The position numbers were made by a program, and so were the translations under genes. The notes below the pieces were generated by a model that saw only the letters and a list, made by a program, of their open reading frames with translations, did no database searches and was not told the origin of the DNA. From GCA-002727615 sp964442655 (GTDB lineage: Bacteria > Pseudomonadota > Alphaproteobacteria > TMED109), in NCBI GenBank assembly GCA_964442655.1, contig CAYTZM010000012.1, forward strand, positions 1 to 45,072: DNA of 45,072 nt, in the 5' to 3' direction. This document shows positions 1-7,006 of the stretch, piece by piece; position 1 is the stretch's first letter; every line of letters begins with the position of its first letter.

Positions 1-763
1 AATGCCAATACCATGCAGCAGCTTCAAATCCAAAATGATGATCTGGTTTAAAATGGCCTACTAAAGACCTTCCTAAACAAACCATAAGGAATATTGAACC
101 TATAATAACATGTGCACCATGAAAACCAGTAGCCATAAAAAATGTAGATGAATAAATTCCATCAGTAAAACCAAAAGCTGCATGAGCATACTCGTATGCC
201 TGAATACAAGTAAATGCAAGTCCTAATATAACAGTCAATACTAATCCCCAAATTAATCCTGACCTTTTGCCTTCTTTAAGAGCATGATGTGCCCAAGTTA
301 CTGTAGTACCAGATGTTAATAATATAATTGTATTTACTAAGGGGAGATGCCATGGATCAAATACCTCTACACCAGTAGGTGGCCAATGACCACCAGTATA
401 TTCTACTCTAGCTACTTGTATAGCTTCATTAGAAAATAAACTTGCATCAAAAAATGCCCAAAACCAAGCAACAAAAAACATAACTTCAGAAGCAATAAAT
501 AATACCATGCCATAACGCAAACCTAATTGCACGGTAGTAGTGTGATGCCCTTCATGTTCTCCTTCACGAATAACATCTCTCCACCATACCGCCATTGTCG
601 CTAAGGACATAACAAACCCAATAGCCATAACTATTCCTTTATCAATTTCATGCATATACATAATAGCGCCAACGGCTAATACTAATGCTGAAAAAGCTCC
701 TACTAAAGGCCAAGGACTAGGAGCAACTAGATGATATGGATGATTTGCTTTAGCTTCTGACAT
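1..763 (-). CDS. coxC: Cytochrome c oxidase subunit III (partial, 3' end cut by window edge)
   Basis: Subunit III of the haem-copper aa3 oxidase, an integral membrane subunit that stabilises subunit I and its proton uptake. About 254 residues are visible, starting MSEAKANHPYHLVAPSPWP, a typical N-terminus. Family landmarks include WWRDVIREGEHEGHHT, the helix with FIASEVMFFVAWFWAFF, the WPPTGVEVFDPW loop, and ATGFHGAHVIIG. The frame runs off the edge in GFEAAAWYWH, so roughly the last 20 residues are missing. The ATG at 763 has a strong Shine-Dalgarno (AGGAGG, 768-773) five bases upstream. It is the last visible gene of the cox operon, 51 bp after ctaG. Confidence 0.97.
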   Translation of the reverse strand, partial: MSEAKANHPYHLVAPSPWPLVGAFSALVLAVGAIMYMHEIDKGIVMAIGFVMSLATMAVWWRDVIREGEHEGHHTTTVQLGLRYGMVLFIASEVMFFVAWFWAFFDASLFSNEAIQVARVEYTGGHWPPTGVEVFDPWHLPLVNTIILLTSGTTVTWAHHALKEGKRSGLIWGLVLTVILGLAFTCIQAYEYAHAAFGFTDGIYSSTFFMATGFHGAHVIIGSIFLMVCLGRSLVGHFKPDHHFGFEAAAWYWH

Positions 764-814
764 TTTTACCTCCTTTATAATAATACATTATATTTATAGT
801 CTAATTCACTCAAT

Positions 815-1390
815 TTATTCAATAGAATTTTTAGATATTTTACCTTTATGCTCCTTATTTTCTTCAGAATTAAAGAAAGTATAAGATAAAGTAATAGATT
901 TAACTTCTTTTGTATTAGGATCTGTTGCTATATCTGGATCTATATAAAAACTTACTGGCATTTCTACAACTTCACCACTTGCCAACGTTTGTTCTTCAAA
1001 ACAAAAACAATCTATCTTAGAAAAATATTTTCCAATTTTTGGAGGAGTAACATTAAACGTCGCAACACCTGTAATTGAATTAGAAGAAATATTTTTAGCT
1101 ACATAAAAAGCTAAAGTGTTCTCTCCTAATTTTACTATTTGTTTTCTTTGTGACGGAACAAAAGTCCAATCTAATTCTCTTGCGACATCGGCATTAAATA
1201 AGATATTAATTTTTAAATTATTTTCATTCTTAGAATCAGAAATTTGACTTATATCTACTGGTGTTCCGCCAAAGCCCGTAGTTCTACAAAAAAGATCATA
1301 TAGTGGCACTGCTGCATATGAAAGACCAATCATACCAAAAATAATAATTACAATAGATATAGACGTATACTTGATTCTTTTATTCTGCAT
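815..1390 (-). CDS. ctaG: Cytochrome c oxidase assembly protein CtaG/Cox11 (copper delivery to CuB)
   Basis: Cox11-family copper chaperone that helps insert CuB into subunit I at the outer face of the inner membrane. 191 residues: one N-terminal membrane helix (about 10-27), the conserved LYDLFCRTTGFGG segment with Cys35, then an immunoglobulin-like periplasmic domain with the copper motif CFCF (Cys128 and Cys130) followed by EEQTL. Length is normal for the family. The ATG at 1390 lies four bases after the coxF stop, and the GGTGG of the last coxF codons sits at Shine-Dalgarno distance, suggesting coupled translation. The position between ctaB/coxF and coxC is the standard alphaproteobacterial order. 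Confidence 0.96.
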   Translation of the reverse strand: MQNKRIKYTSISIVIIIFGMIGLSYAAVPLYDLFCRTTGFGGTPVDISQISDSKNENNLKINILFNADVARELDWTFVPSQRKQIVKLGENTLAFYVAKNISSNSITGVATFNVTPPKIGKYFSKIDCFCFEEQTLASGEVVEMPVSFYIDPDIATDPNTKEVKSITLSYTFFNSEENKEHKGKISKNSIE

Positions 1391-1393
1391 AAA

Positions 1394-1513
1394 TTATCCA
1401 CCCATTCTAATAAACGAAATTATATATATGCTAAAAATTATAAATAATATTAATAAGGCAACTACCAAATTTTTCTTTTTTAATTTTTCTTTAGATATCT
1501 TGTTTAAACGCAT
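1394..1513 (-). CDS. coxF: CoxF-like small membrane protein of the aa3 oxidase operon (39 aa)
   Basis: Reading the minus strand between ctaB and ctaG gives a complete 39-residue frame, ATG at 1513 to TAA at 1394. It has a basic N-terminus (MRLNKISKEKLKKKN), one hydrophobic helix (about residues 16-35) and the ending FIRMGG. Alphaproteobacterial cox operons carry a short single-helix CoxF here, with a charged N-terminus and an ending of the type TIVKLG or VRMG, so position, topology and tail all agree. It begins two bases after the ctaB stop and its final codons supply a Shine-Dalgarno for ctaG. The exact role of CoxF is not established; an assembly function is inferred from context. A plus-strand frame over the same bases has no support. 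Confidence 0.8.
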   Translation of the reverse strand: MRLNKISKEKLKKKNLVVALLILFIIFSIYIISFIRMGG

Positions 1514-1515
1514 TA

Positions 1516-2433
1516 TTAAAACACCATTCCAAAATACTTATCTATTGGCATTATTAAAAATATCAAAAATAAATAAATTATTGAAAATTTAAATAGTTTT
1601 AGCTCTGATCCTTCTATACCTTTATAAACATTCCACGCATAATAAATAAATATTAACGATAAAATTATTGAAGAAATACCATATATCAACCCTAATAAAC
1701 TTAAATACCATAAAGATGGAGTAATAAAAATTAAAGAAAAAGAATAAAGTAAAATATTTAATTTAGTAAAATCATTTCCTTTAATAACTGGCAACATTGG
1801 AATAGATGCTTTTTCGTAATCACCCGACCTATATAAAGATAACGCCCAAAAATGTGGAGGCGTCCAAAGGAATATTATTAAAAATAAAATTATGGGAAAT
1901 ATACTAAAGTCTAAAGAAATTACATACCAACCTATTACTGGTGGTAATGCCCCTGCGGCCCCTCCTATAACTATATTTTGAGGTGTTGTTCGTTTTAACC
2001 AAATTGTATAAATGAAGACATAAAATAATATTGATAGTAGTAGAAAAAAAGCAGCTATATAATTAGATGCAATAGCTAATAGCAATACTGAAAATATAGT
2101 TAAAACTATCCCTAAAGATAAAGCTTCGTCTGAAGATACTCTGCCAGAAGGTATAGGTCTAAATTTAGTTCTATCCATAATTGCATCTATATCTCTATCA
2201 TACCACATGTTTATCGCACCAGCAGCTCCCGCGCCTGCTCCAATAGCTATAATCGCAAATAAAGAAAGTAAAGGGTGCAATGATCCAGGAGCTAATAACA
2301 ATCCAATTACTGCTGTAAAAATTGCTAATGACATTACTCTGGGTTTTAACAACTCAATATAATCATTTACAGAAGCTACATTTACAGAATCTTTTTCCAA
2401 AGAACTACTTTTTACTTTATCTGTCATTAACAT
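1516..2433 (-). CDS. ctaB: Protoheme IX farnesyltransferase (haem O synthase)
   Basis: Transfers a farnesyl group to haem b to make haem O, the precursor of haem A used by the oxidase encoded alongside. 305 residues of UbiA-type polyprenyltransferase with eight to nine predicted membrane helices. The Asp-rich active-site signature is seen as NMWYDRDIDAIMDR (Asn75, Asp79, Asp83), followed by the family hallmark RPIPSGRV. Two in-frame ATGs (2433 and 2427) are possible starts and neither has a clear Shine-Dalgarno; the first is used. It follows coxA by five bases, consistent with one transcript. The haem A synthase gene ctaA is not in the window. Confidence 0.96.
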   Translation of the reverse strand: MLMTDKVKSSSLEKDSVNVASVNDYIELLKPRVMSLAIFTAVIGLLLAPGSLHPLLSLFAIIAIGAGAGAAGAINMWYDRDIDAIMDRTKFRPIPSGRVSSDEALSLGIVLTIFSVLLLAIASNYIAAFFLLLSILFYVFIYTIWLKRTTPQNIVIGGAAGALPPVIGWYVISLDFSIFPIILFLIIFLWTPPHFWALSLYRSGDYEKASIPMLPVIKGNDFTKLNILLYSFSLIFITPSLWYLSLLGLIYGISSIILSLIFIYYAWNVYKGIEGSELKLFKFSIIYLFLIFLIMPIDKYFGMVF

Positions 2434-2438
2434 TGTAA

Positions 2439-4022
2439 TTATTTAATTTCAGGAAGATCCTCAAACGTATGAAACGGAGGAGGAGAAGTTGTTTTCCACT
2501 CTAAAGTTTCCGCACCTTCACCCCAAGGATTATTTGGACACTTTTCGCCAGATAACAACGTTCTAAATACTATAATTAAAAACCAAATTATTGAAATTGC
2601 TGATATCCATGCACCATAACTCGCTACCATATTCCAACCTGCATAAGCATCTGGATAATCAGGAATTCTTCGTGGCATTCCTTGAAGGCCTAAAAAATGC
2701 ATAGGGAAAAAAGTAAGGTTAACTCCTATAAATAATAACCAAAAATGAACTTTTCCCATCCATTCTGAATATTGACGTCCAGAAATTTTTCCAAACCAAT
2801 AATAAAAACCTCCAAACAATCCAAATACGGCACCCAAAGACAATACATAATGAAAATGAGCTACCACATAATAAGTATCATGTAACACTGTATCTAAACC
2901 AGCATTTGCCAAAACTACGCCAGTAACTCCACCTACGGTAAATAAAAATATAAAACCAATAGCAAACAACATAGGTGTTTTAAAGCTCACAGATCCACCC
3001 CACATAGTAGCAATCCAGCTAAAAATTTTAATTCCCGTTGGTACTGCGATAACTAAAGTCGCAGCTGTAAAATAAGCCTTTGTGTCAACATCCATACCTA
3101 CCGTATACATATGATGTGCCCATACAATAAAACCTACAAATCCTATAGCAACCATTGCATACGCCATTCCAAGATATCCAAAAACAGGTTTTTTAGAAAA
3201 TGTAGAAACTATCTGACTTATCATACCAAACGCTGGCAAAATCAAAATATACACTTCTGGATGCCCAAAGAACCAAAATAAATGCTGGAATAAAAGAGGG
3301 TCTCCTCCCATTTCTGGCGCAAAAAATGCAGTGCCAAAATTACGATCAGTTAATAACATCGTAATTGCTCCAGCTAAAACAGGTAAAGATAATACCAACA
3401 AAAATACTGTTACTAAAATAGACCAAACAAACAACGGCATTTTATGTAAAGTCATTCCAGGTGCTCTCATATTAAAAATAGTAGTAATAAAGTTAATACC
3501 ACCAAGAATCGATGACGCACCCGCTAAATGTATGGACAATATTGCCATATCCACAGCCGGGCCTGCATGCCCTAAATCAGAAGAAAGTGGCGGGTAAATA
3601 GTCCAACCTGTTCCTGCACCTCCTCCTACAAAAGGACTAGATAATAATAAAATAAAAGAAGGAACTAAGAGCCAAAAACTTATATTATTCATCCTTGGAA
3701 ACGCCATATCTGGTGCACCAATCATAATAGGTACAAACCAATTTCCAAAACCACCTATCATTGCAGGCATGATCATAAAAAATATCATTATCAAACCATG
3801 TGCAGTAGTCAGTACATTGTACATTTGATAATCTCCACCTAAAATTCCGTCTCCAGGAGTTGCTAATTCTGTTCTCATAAGCATAGACATAACCCCACCA
3901 ATTATACCTGCAATTACTGCAAATATTATATACATGCTACCTATATCTTTATGATTTGTAGAATAAGCCCATCTTTTAAATCCTGTTGGAGTATGATCAT
4001 GACTATCAACTGTATTAGACAT
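2439..4022 (-). CDS. coxA: Cytochrome c oxidase subunit I
   Basis: Catalytic subunit of the aa3 oxidase, holding haem a, haem a3 and CuB in about twelve membrane helices. Visible motifs include TTAHGLIMIFF (haem a ligand region), the HPEVY motif of the Tyr-His crosslink and CuB site (in FWFFGHPEVYILILPAFG), AHHMYTVGMD (CuB His pair), and HFHYVLSLGAV (haem ligands). The frame can extend to a GTG at 4031, but that codon overlaps the Shine-Dalgarno AGAGG; the ATG at 4022 lies eight bases downstream of it, so 4022 is preferred (527 aa). The C-terminus EWKTTSPPPFHTFEDLP is typical of alphaproteobacterial subunit I. Confidence 0.98.
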   Translation of the reverse strand: MSNTVDSHDHTPTGFKRWAYSTNHKDIGSMYIIFAVIAGIIGGVMSMLMRTELATPGDGILGGDYQMYNVLTTAHGLIMIFFMIMPAMIGGFGNWFVPIMIGAPDMAFPRMNNISFWLLVPSFILLLSSPFVGGGAGTGWTIYPPLSSDLGHAGPAVDMAILSIHLAGASSILGGINFITTIFNMRAPGMTLHKMPLFVWSILVTVFLLVLSLPVLAGAITMLLTDRNFGTAFFAPEMGGDPLLFQHLFWFFGHPEVYILILPAFGMISQIVSTFSKKPVFGYLGMAYAMVAIGFVGFIVWAHHMYTVGMDVDTKAYFTAATLVIAVPTGIKIFSWIATMWGGSVSFKTPMLFAIGFIFLFTVGGVTGVVLANAGLDTVLHDTYYVVAHFHYVLSLGAVFGLFGGFYYWFGKISGRQYSEWMGKVHFWLLFIGVNLTFFPMHFLGLQGMPRRIPDYPDAYAGWNMVASYGAWISAISIIWFLIIVFRTLLSGEKCPNNPWGEGAETLEWKTTSPPPFHTFEDLPEIK

Positions 4023-4055
4023 ATTTAACACCTCTTTTAATAATTAATTTAAAAA

Positions 4056-4904
4056 CTACTTCTCTATATTAGCTAAGTTAATATCCTCACCAACTTTCGC
4101 ATATTCTTGTTTTGCTTCTTCTATCCAAGCTAAAAAATCGCTTTCTGATACAGCTTTAACTTCGATAGGCATGTAACCATGGTTTAAGCCACATAATTCA
4201 GAACACTGTCCGTAAAATATGCCTTCTCTATCTGCTTTAAACCATATCTCATTTAATCTTCCAGGAACCGAATCTATCTTTACAGCTAATGAAGGGACTG
4301 CCCAACTATGAATTACATCTGTTGAAGTCACTTGTACTTTAATTACTTTTCCTACAGGAATAACTACTTGTGTATCTGTGGTTAAAAGTCTCGTAAAAGG
4401 TCTATCTTGGCCTTCAATTTCCTCTGCATCTTGAACCATCCATGCATCATATGTAAAATTACCATGATCAGGATATTCATAAGACCAATACCACTGATGG
4501 CCAATAGCCTTTACAGTCATATAAGATTCAGGAACTACATCAGCTTTATATAGAAGTTTTAATGACGGAACAGCCATAATCACTAATATCAATACAGGTA
4601 TTGCTGTCCATGCTATTTCTAATATAGTATTATGTGTAGTCTTAGTTGGTTCAGGGTTACTCTTTTCATTAAACCTAATAATTATAATTATTAGCAAAGC
4701 TAAAACAAAAAGAGAAATAATTGTAATTAACCAAATTAGACCATTATGAAATGAAACCATTTCCTCCATTACTGATGAAAAAGGTTCACGTAAATTTAAA
4801 CCCCAAGGCACTGCTTGTCCTATATTTTCCGCAAAAGATTGGTTTGCAAAAAATACAATCGCCAAAAAGCTAAAGAAACTATTTAAAAATTTTAGATTGA
4901 ACAT
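4056..4904 (-). CDS. coxB: Cytochrome c oxidase subunit II (CuA subunit)
   Basis: Receives electrons from cytochrome c through the binuclear CuA centre. 282 residues: a cleavable signal peptide (about 1-25, ending NQSFA), two membrane helices (about 50-75 and 95-115), then the periplasmic cupredoxin domain. CuA ligands are visible in HSWAVPSLAVK and in GQCSELCGLNHGYM; the aromatic electron-entry patch is in HQWYWSYEYPD. The ATG at 4904 has AGAGGT six bases upstream. First gene of the minus-strand cox operon, in the usual coxB-coxA-ctaB order. Confidence 0.98.
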   Translation of the reverse strand: MFNLKFLNSFFSFLAIVFFANQSFAENIGQAVPWGLNLREPFSSVMEEMVSFHNGLIWLITIISLFVLALLIIIIIRFNEKSNPEPTKTTHNTILEIAWTAIPVLILVIMAVPSLKLLYKADVVPESYMTVKAIGHQWYWSYEYPDHGNFTYDAWMVQDAEEIEGQDRPFTRLLTTDTQVVIPVGKVIKVQVTSTDVIHSWAVPSLAVKIDSVPGRLNEIWFKADREGIFYGQCSELCGLNHGYMPIEVKAVSESDFLAWIEEAKQEYAKVGEDINLANIEK

Positions 4905-5159
4905 ATAAAGACCTCTTATACAATTTATACTAATATAACCTTATTATAATATTAATACATATCATTTAACAACGAATAATAACTAAATCAAGGATTACTT
5001 ATAATAAAAATATAAGTTCGCTATAAAATTAACATAAGTTAACAATTTAGACCTTTTTACTAAATAAAATAAGGAACCTAATAAGTGATAAAAAAAATAA
5101 GTTGTTAATATACATAAAATAATTATTATAAAAATAATCACATTAACGATGGAGTCAAA
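4905..5159. promoter_or_regulatory. Divergent spacer between coxB and the subunit IV gene
   Basis: 255 AT-rich bases with no frame worth calling. It must contain the promoters of the minus-strand cox operon and of the plus-strand subunit IV gene, but in this composition no -35/-10 pair stands out. A short inverted repeat, TTAAC-N4-GTTAA at 5029-5042, is near the centre and could be an operator; it may equally be chance in such AT-rich sequence. Confidence 0.3.
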
Positions 5160-5288
5160 ATGTCATACGATAAAGAGAAATATTTTGAAGAACATGTTTT
5201 AACATTTAAAAATTTTATAAAATATGGCACCTATATAACCATAGGAATTATAGCTTTAGTAATTTTAATGGCAATTTTCTTATTATAA
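5160..5288 (+). CDS. aa3-type cytochrome c oxidase subunit IV (42 aa)
   Basis: A short frame opening at ATG 5160 and ending in TAA at 5286. The 42-residue product has a soluble N-terminus with YFEEHVLTFKNFIKY, then one membrane helix (about 24-42) reaching the C-terminus. This is the layout of the bacterial aa3-type subunit IV family, where an E/H-x-T-(F/Y)-x-x-F motif precedes a single helix. A Shine-Dalgarno GGAG (5151-5154) lies five bases before the ATG. It is transcribed away from the cox operon that encodes its presumed partners. The subunit is known from Paracoccus and Rhodobacter oxidase structures but is not essential for activity there. Confidence 0.82.
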   Translation: MSYDKEKYFEEHVLTFKNFIKYGTYITIGIIALVILMAIFLL

Positions 5289-5309
5289 AATTTTAAAGGA
5301 TTAAATAAT

Positions 5310-5483
5310 ATTATAAAATTATATAAAAAATTATTCATCTTGATATTTATTATACTAATGGGTTGTAGCGAATATTCCTATAATGAATTAAATCCTTTTA
5401 ATCTATTCTGCTCTGGAGAATTTGATCCCGAAACTAATAGCTGCAAAATAAAAGCTGATTTTCCTGATCCTACAAAAGAATAA
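5310..5483 (+). CDS. Small putative lipoprotein, 57 aa, apparent ATT start
   Basis: A frame open from 5289 encodes a clear lipoprotein signal: basic KLYKK, hydrophobic LFILIFIILM, lipobox LMGC with Cys19, then a polar mature part with two further cysteines (34 and 45) and acidic end DFPDPTKE. The stop TAA (5481-5483) is one base before the ATG of the RraA-family gene. There is no ATG, GTG or usable TTG before the signal sequence. The first codon at good distance (nine bases) from the only Shine-Dalgarno, AAAGGA (5295-5300), is ATT at 5310, with ATA at 5313 next. ATT starts are rare but known (for example infC). I do not recognise the family. Alternatives are a decayed start codon or an assembly error. 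Confidence 0.55.
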   Translation: MIKLYKKLFILIFIILMGCSEYSYNELNPFNLFCSGEFDPETNSCKIKADFPDPTKE

Positions 5484-5484
5484 T

Positions 5485-6144
5485 ATGTCAAATGATTCTA
5501 AAATAACTAAAGAATTATTAAAATTAAACTCATCAATTATTCATGATGCACTAAGAACTGAAGGATTTATAAATCAAACTCTGCCTCCAGATATTAAACC
5601 TTTAAACTATTCAAAAGTAATTGCAGGTAAAGTATGGACATTATCAGGTGAAATAAATGAGAACGTTAATGATCATGAAACCTTATTATCATGGACGAAT
5701 TTTTTATCAAATGCTGAACCTGGGTCAATTGTAGTATGCCAACCTAATAATTATTCTATTGCTCTAATGGGAGAACTTTCTGCTGAAACCCTTAAAAAAA
5801 GAAAAATTAAGGGTTATATAGCTGATGGAGGATGTAGAGATGTTACGAGGATTAAATCAGAAATAAAACTACCAGTTTATTGTCGCTTTAATACCCCTAA
5901 AGATATAACGGGTAAATGGTTAGTAAAAACTATGGGGCAACCAATTTTTATTAACAATATTAAAATACATACAAACGACTATCTTATTGCTGATGAAGAT
6001 GGCATAGTAATAATTCCTAAAAATATAGTTACTAAAATAATTACAAAAGCAAAAAATGATTTAAATTCAGAAAACAAAATGAGAACAGCTATCTTAAGTG
6101 GAGAAGACCCTCAAAAAGCTTATTTAAAATATAGAAAGTTTTAA
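5485..6144 (+). CDS. RraA-family protein (HMG/CHA-type aldolase or RraA-like)
   Basis: 219 residues matching the RraA/class II pyruvate-aldolase fold. Seen: the GELSAETLKKRKIKGYI region, the active-site loop ADGGCRD (Asp114, Arg118, Asp119), corresponding to the R-D pair that binds the metal and pyruvate moiety in 4-hydroxy-4-methyl-2-oxoglutarate aldolases, and ADEDGIVIIP (169-178), another family hallmark. True RraA (RNase E inhibitor) and the aldolases share these motifs, so the substrate cannot be read from sequence. The adjoining dehydrogenase gene, 15 bases on, favours a catabolic enzyme acting on a hydroxy- or keto-acid over an RNase E regulator; that is inference. Start ATG 5485 has only a weak Shine-Dalgarno. 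Confidence 0.85.
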   Translation: MSNDSKITKELLKLNSSIIHDALRTEGFINQTLPPDIKPLNYSKVIAGKVWTLSGEINENVNDHETLLSWTNFLSNAEPGSIVVCQPNNYSIALMGELSAETLKKRKIKGYIADGGCRDVTRIKSEIKLPVYCRFNTPKDITGKWLVKTMGQPIFINNIKIHTNDYLIADEDGIVIIPKNIVTKIITKAKNDLNSENKMRTAILSGEDPQKAYLKYRKF

Positions 6145-6159
6145 TTATTGGAGAAGATT

Positions 6160-6990
6160 TTGAAAAACGAAATAATAGATGAATTTACAGGCTTCTCAAT
6201 GCCTTCCGCTCAATCATTTAATATAAATAAGTTATTTAGTCTAAAAGATACTACTACATTAATTACTGGTTCTGCACAAGGAATAGGAAGAGTTGCCGCA
6301 ATAGTATGTGGTAAAGCAGGCAGCAAGATTGCAATTACAGATAAAGACTATAATAGTGCTAAAATATTAGAAAAAGAACTTTTAAAAGCAAATATAAAAG
6401 CAAAAGCATGGGAATTAGATATTAACTTTGAAGAAGATATAATCAAAACTTTTAAAGATGTAGAAAATGAACTAGGTCCATTAGATGTATTAATCAATAA
6501 TGCTGGAACAGCAAATAGGAATCCTGCTGAAGAAATGAGTACAGAAGATTTTGAAAAAATAATAAGATTAAATCTTACAAGTTTATTTATTTGCAGTAGA
6601 ACTGCTGCCAAATCAATGTTAAGAAGGAATAAAGGATCAATAATAAATATATCATCAATTATGGGATTAACTGGAGGGGGGCCAGCCCCAAATTCACCAT
6701 ATCACGCTTCTAAAGGTGGAGTTGTAAACCTAACACGGTCACTCGCCAATGAATGGGGACCTAAAGGAATAAGAGTCAATTCAATAGGTCCTACATATAC
6801 TAAAACTAGATTAATCAAAGAATTAAGTGCAAATAAAGAAAAACTACAACATATAATTGAAAGAACTCCTTTACGAAGATTGGCAGAAGTCTCAGAAATG
6901 GCAGGAGGCATATTATATTTAGCCTCTGACGCTTCCTCAATAGTCACAGGTCATACTCTAATGTTAGACGGCGGGTGGTCAGCAATATAA
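6160..6990 (+). CDS. Short-chain dehydrogenase/reductase (SDR family)
   Basis: Classical SDR, an NAD(P)-dependent oxidoreductase. With the TTG at 6160 as start it has 276 residues: cofactor motif TGSAQGIG (36-43), NNAG (113-116), the catalytic Ser in INISSIMG (about 165) and YHASK (Tyr181, Lys185), then the C-terminal ILYLASDASSIVTGHTLMLDGG signature. The frame also opens at TTG 6148, but GGAG (6150-6153) overlaps that codon and lies six bases before TTG 6160, so the latter is preferred. The roughly 25 extra N-terminal residues before the Rossmann fold recall gluconate/ketogluconate-type reductases. The substrate is unknown. It probably shares an operon with the RraA-family gene. Confidence 0.9.
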   Translation: MKNEIIDEFTGFSMPSAQSFNINKLFSLKDTTTLITGSAQGIGRVAAIVCGKAGSKIAITDKDYNSAKILEKELLKANIKAKAWELDINFEEDIIKTFKDVENELGPLDVLINNAGTANRNPAEEMSTEDFEKIIRLNLTSLFICSRTAAKSMLRRNKGSIINISSIMGLTGGGPAPNSPYHASKGGVVNLTRSLANEWGPKGIRVNSIGPTYTKTRLIKELSANKEKLQHIIERTPLRRLAEVSEMAGGILYLASDASSIVTGHTLMLDGGWSAI

Positions 6991-7006
6991 ATATGAATAA
7001 TAAATA

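Noticed and set aside
1371..1592. Plus-strand 73-residue frame
   Set aside because: It overlaps ctaG, coxF and ctaB on the opposite strand; composition is low-complexity Ile/Lys/Asn, and the minus-strand coxF explains the interval better.
5029..5042. TTAAC-N4-GTTAA inverted repeat between coxB and subunit IV as an operator
   Set aside because: Five-base arms of A/T-rich sequence are expected by chance in such a spacer; kept only as a note.
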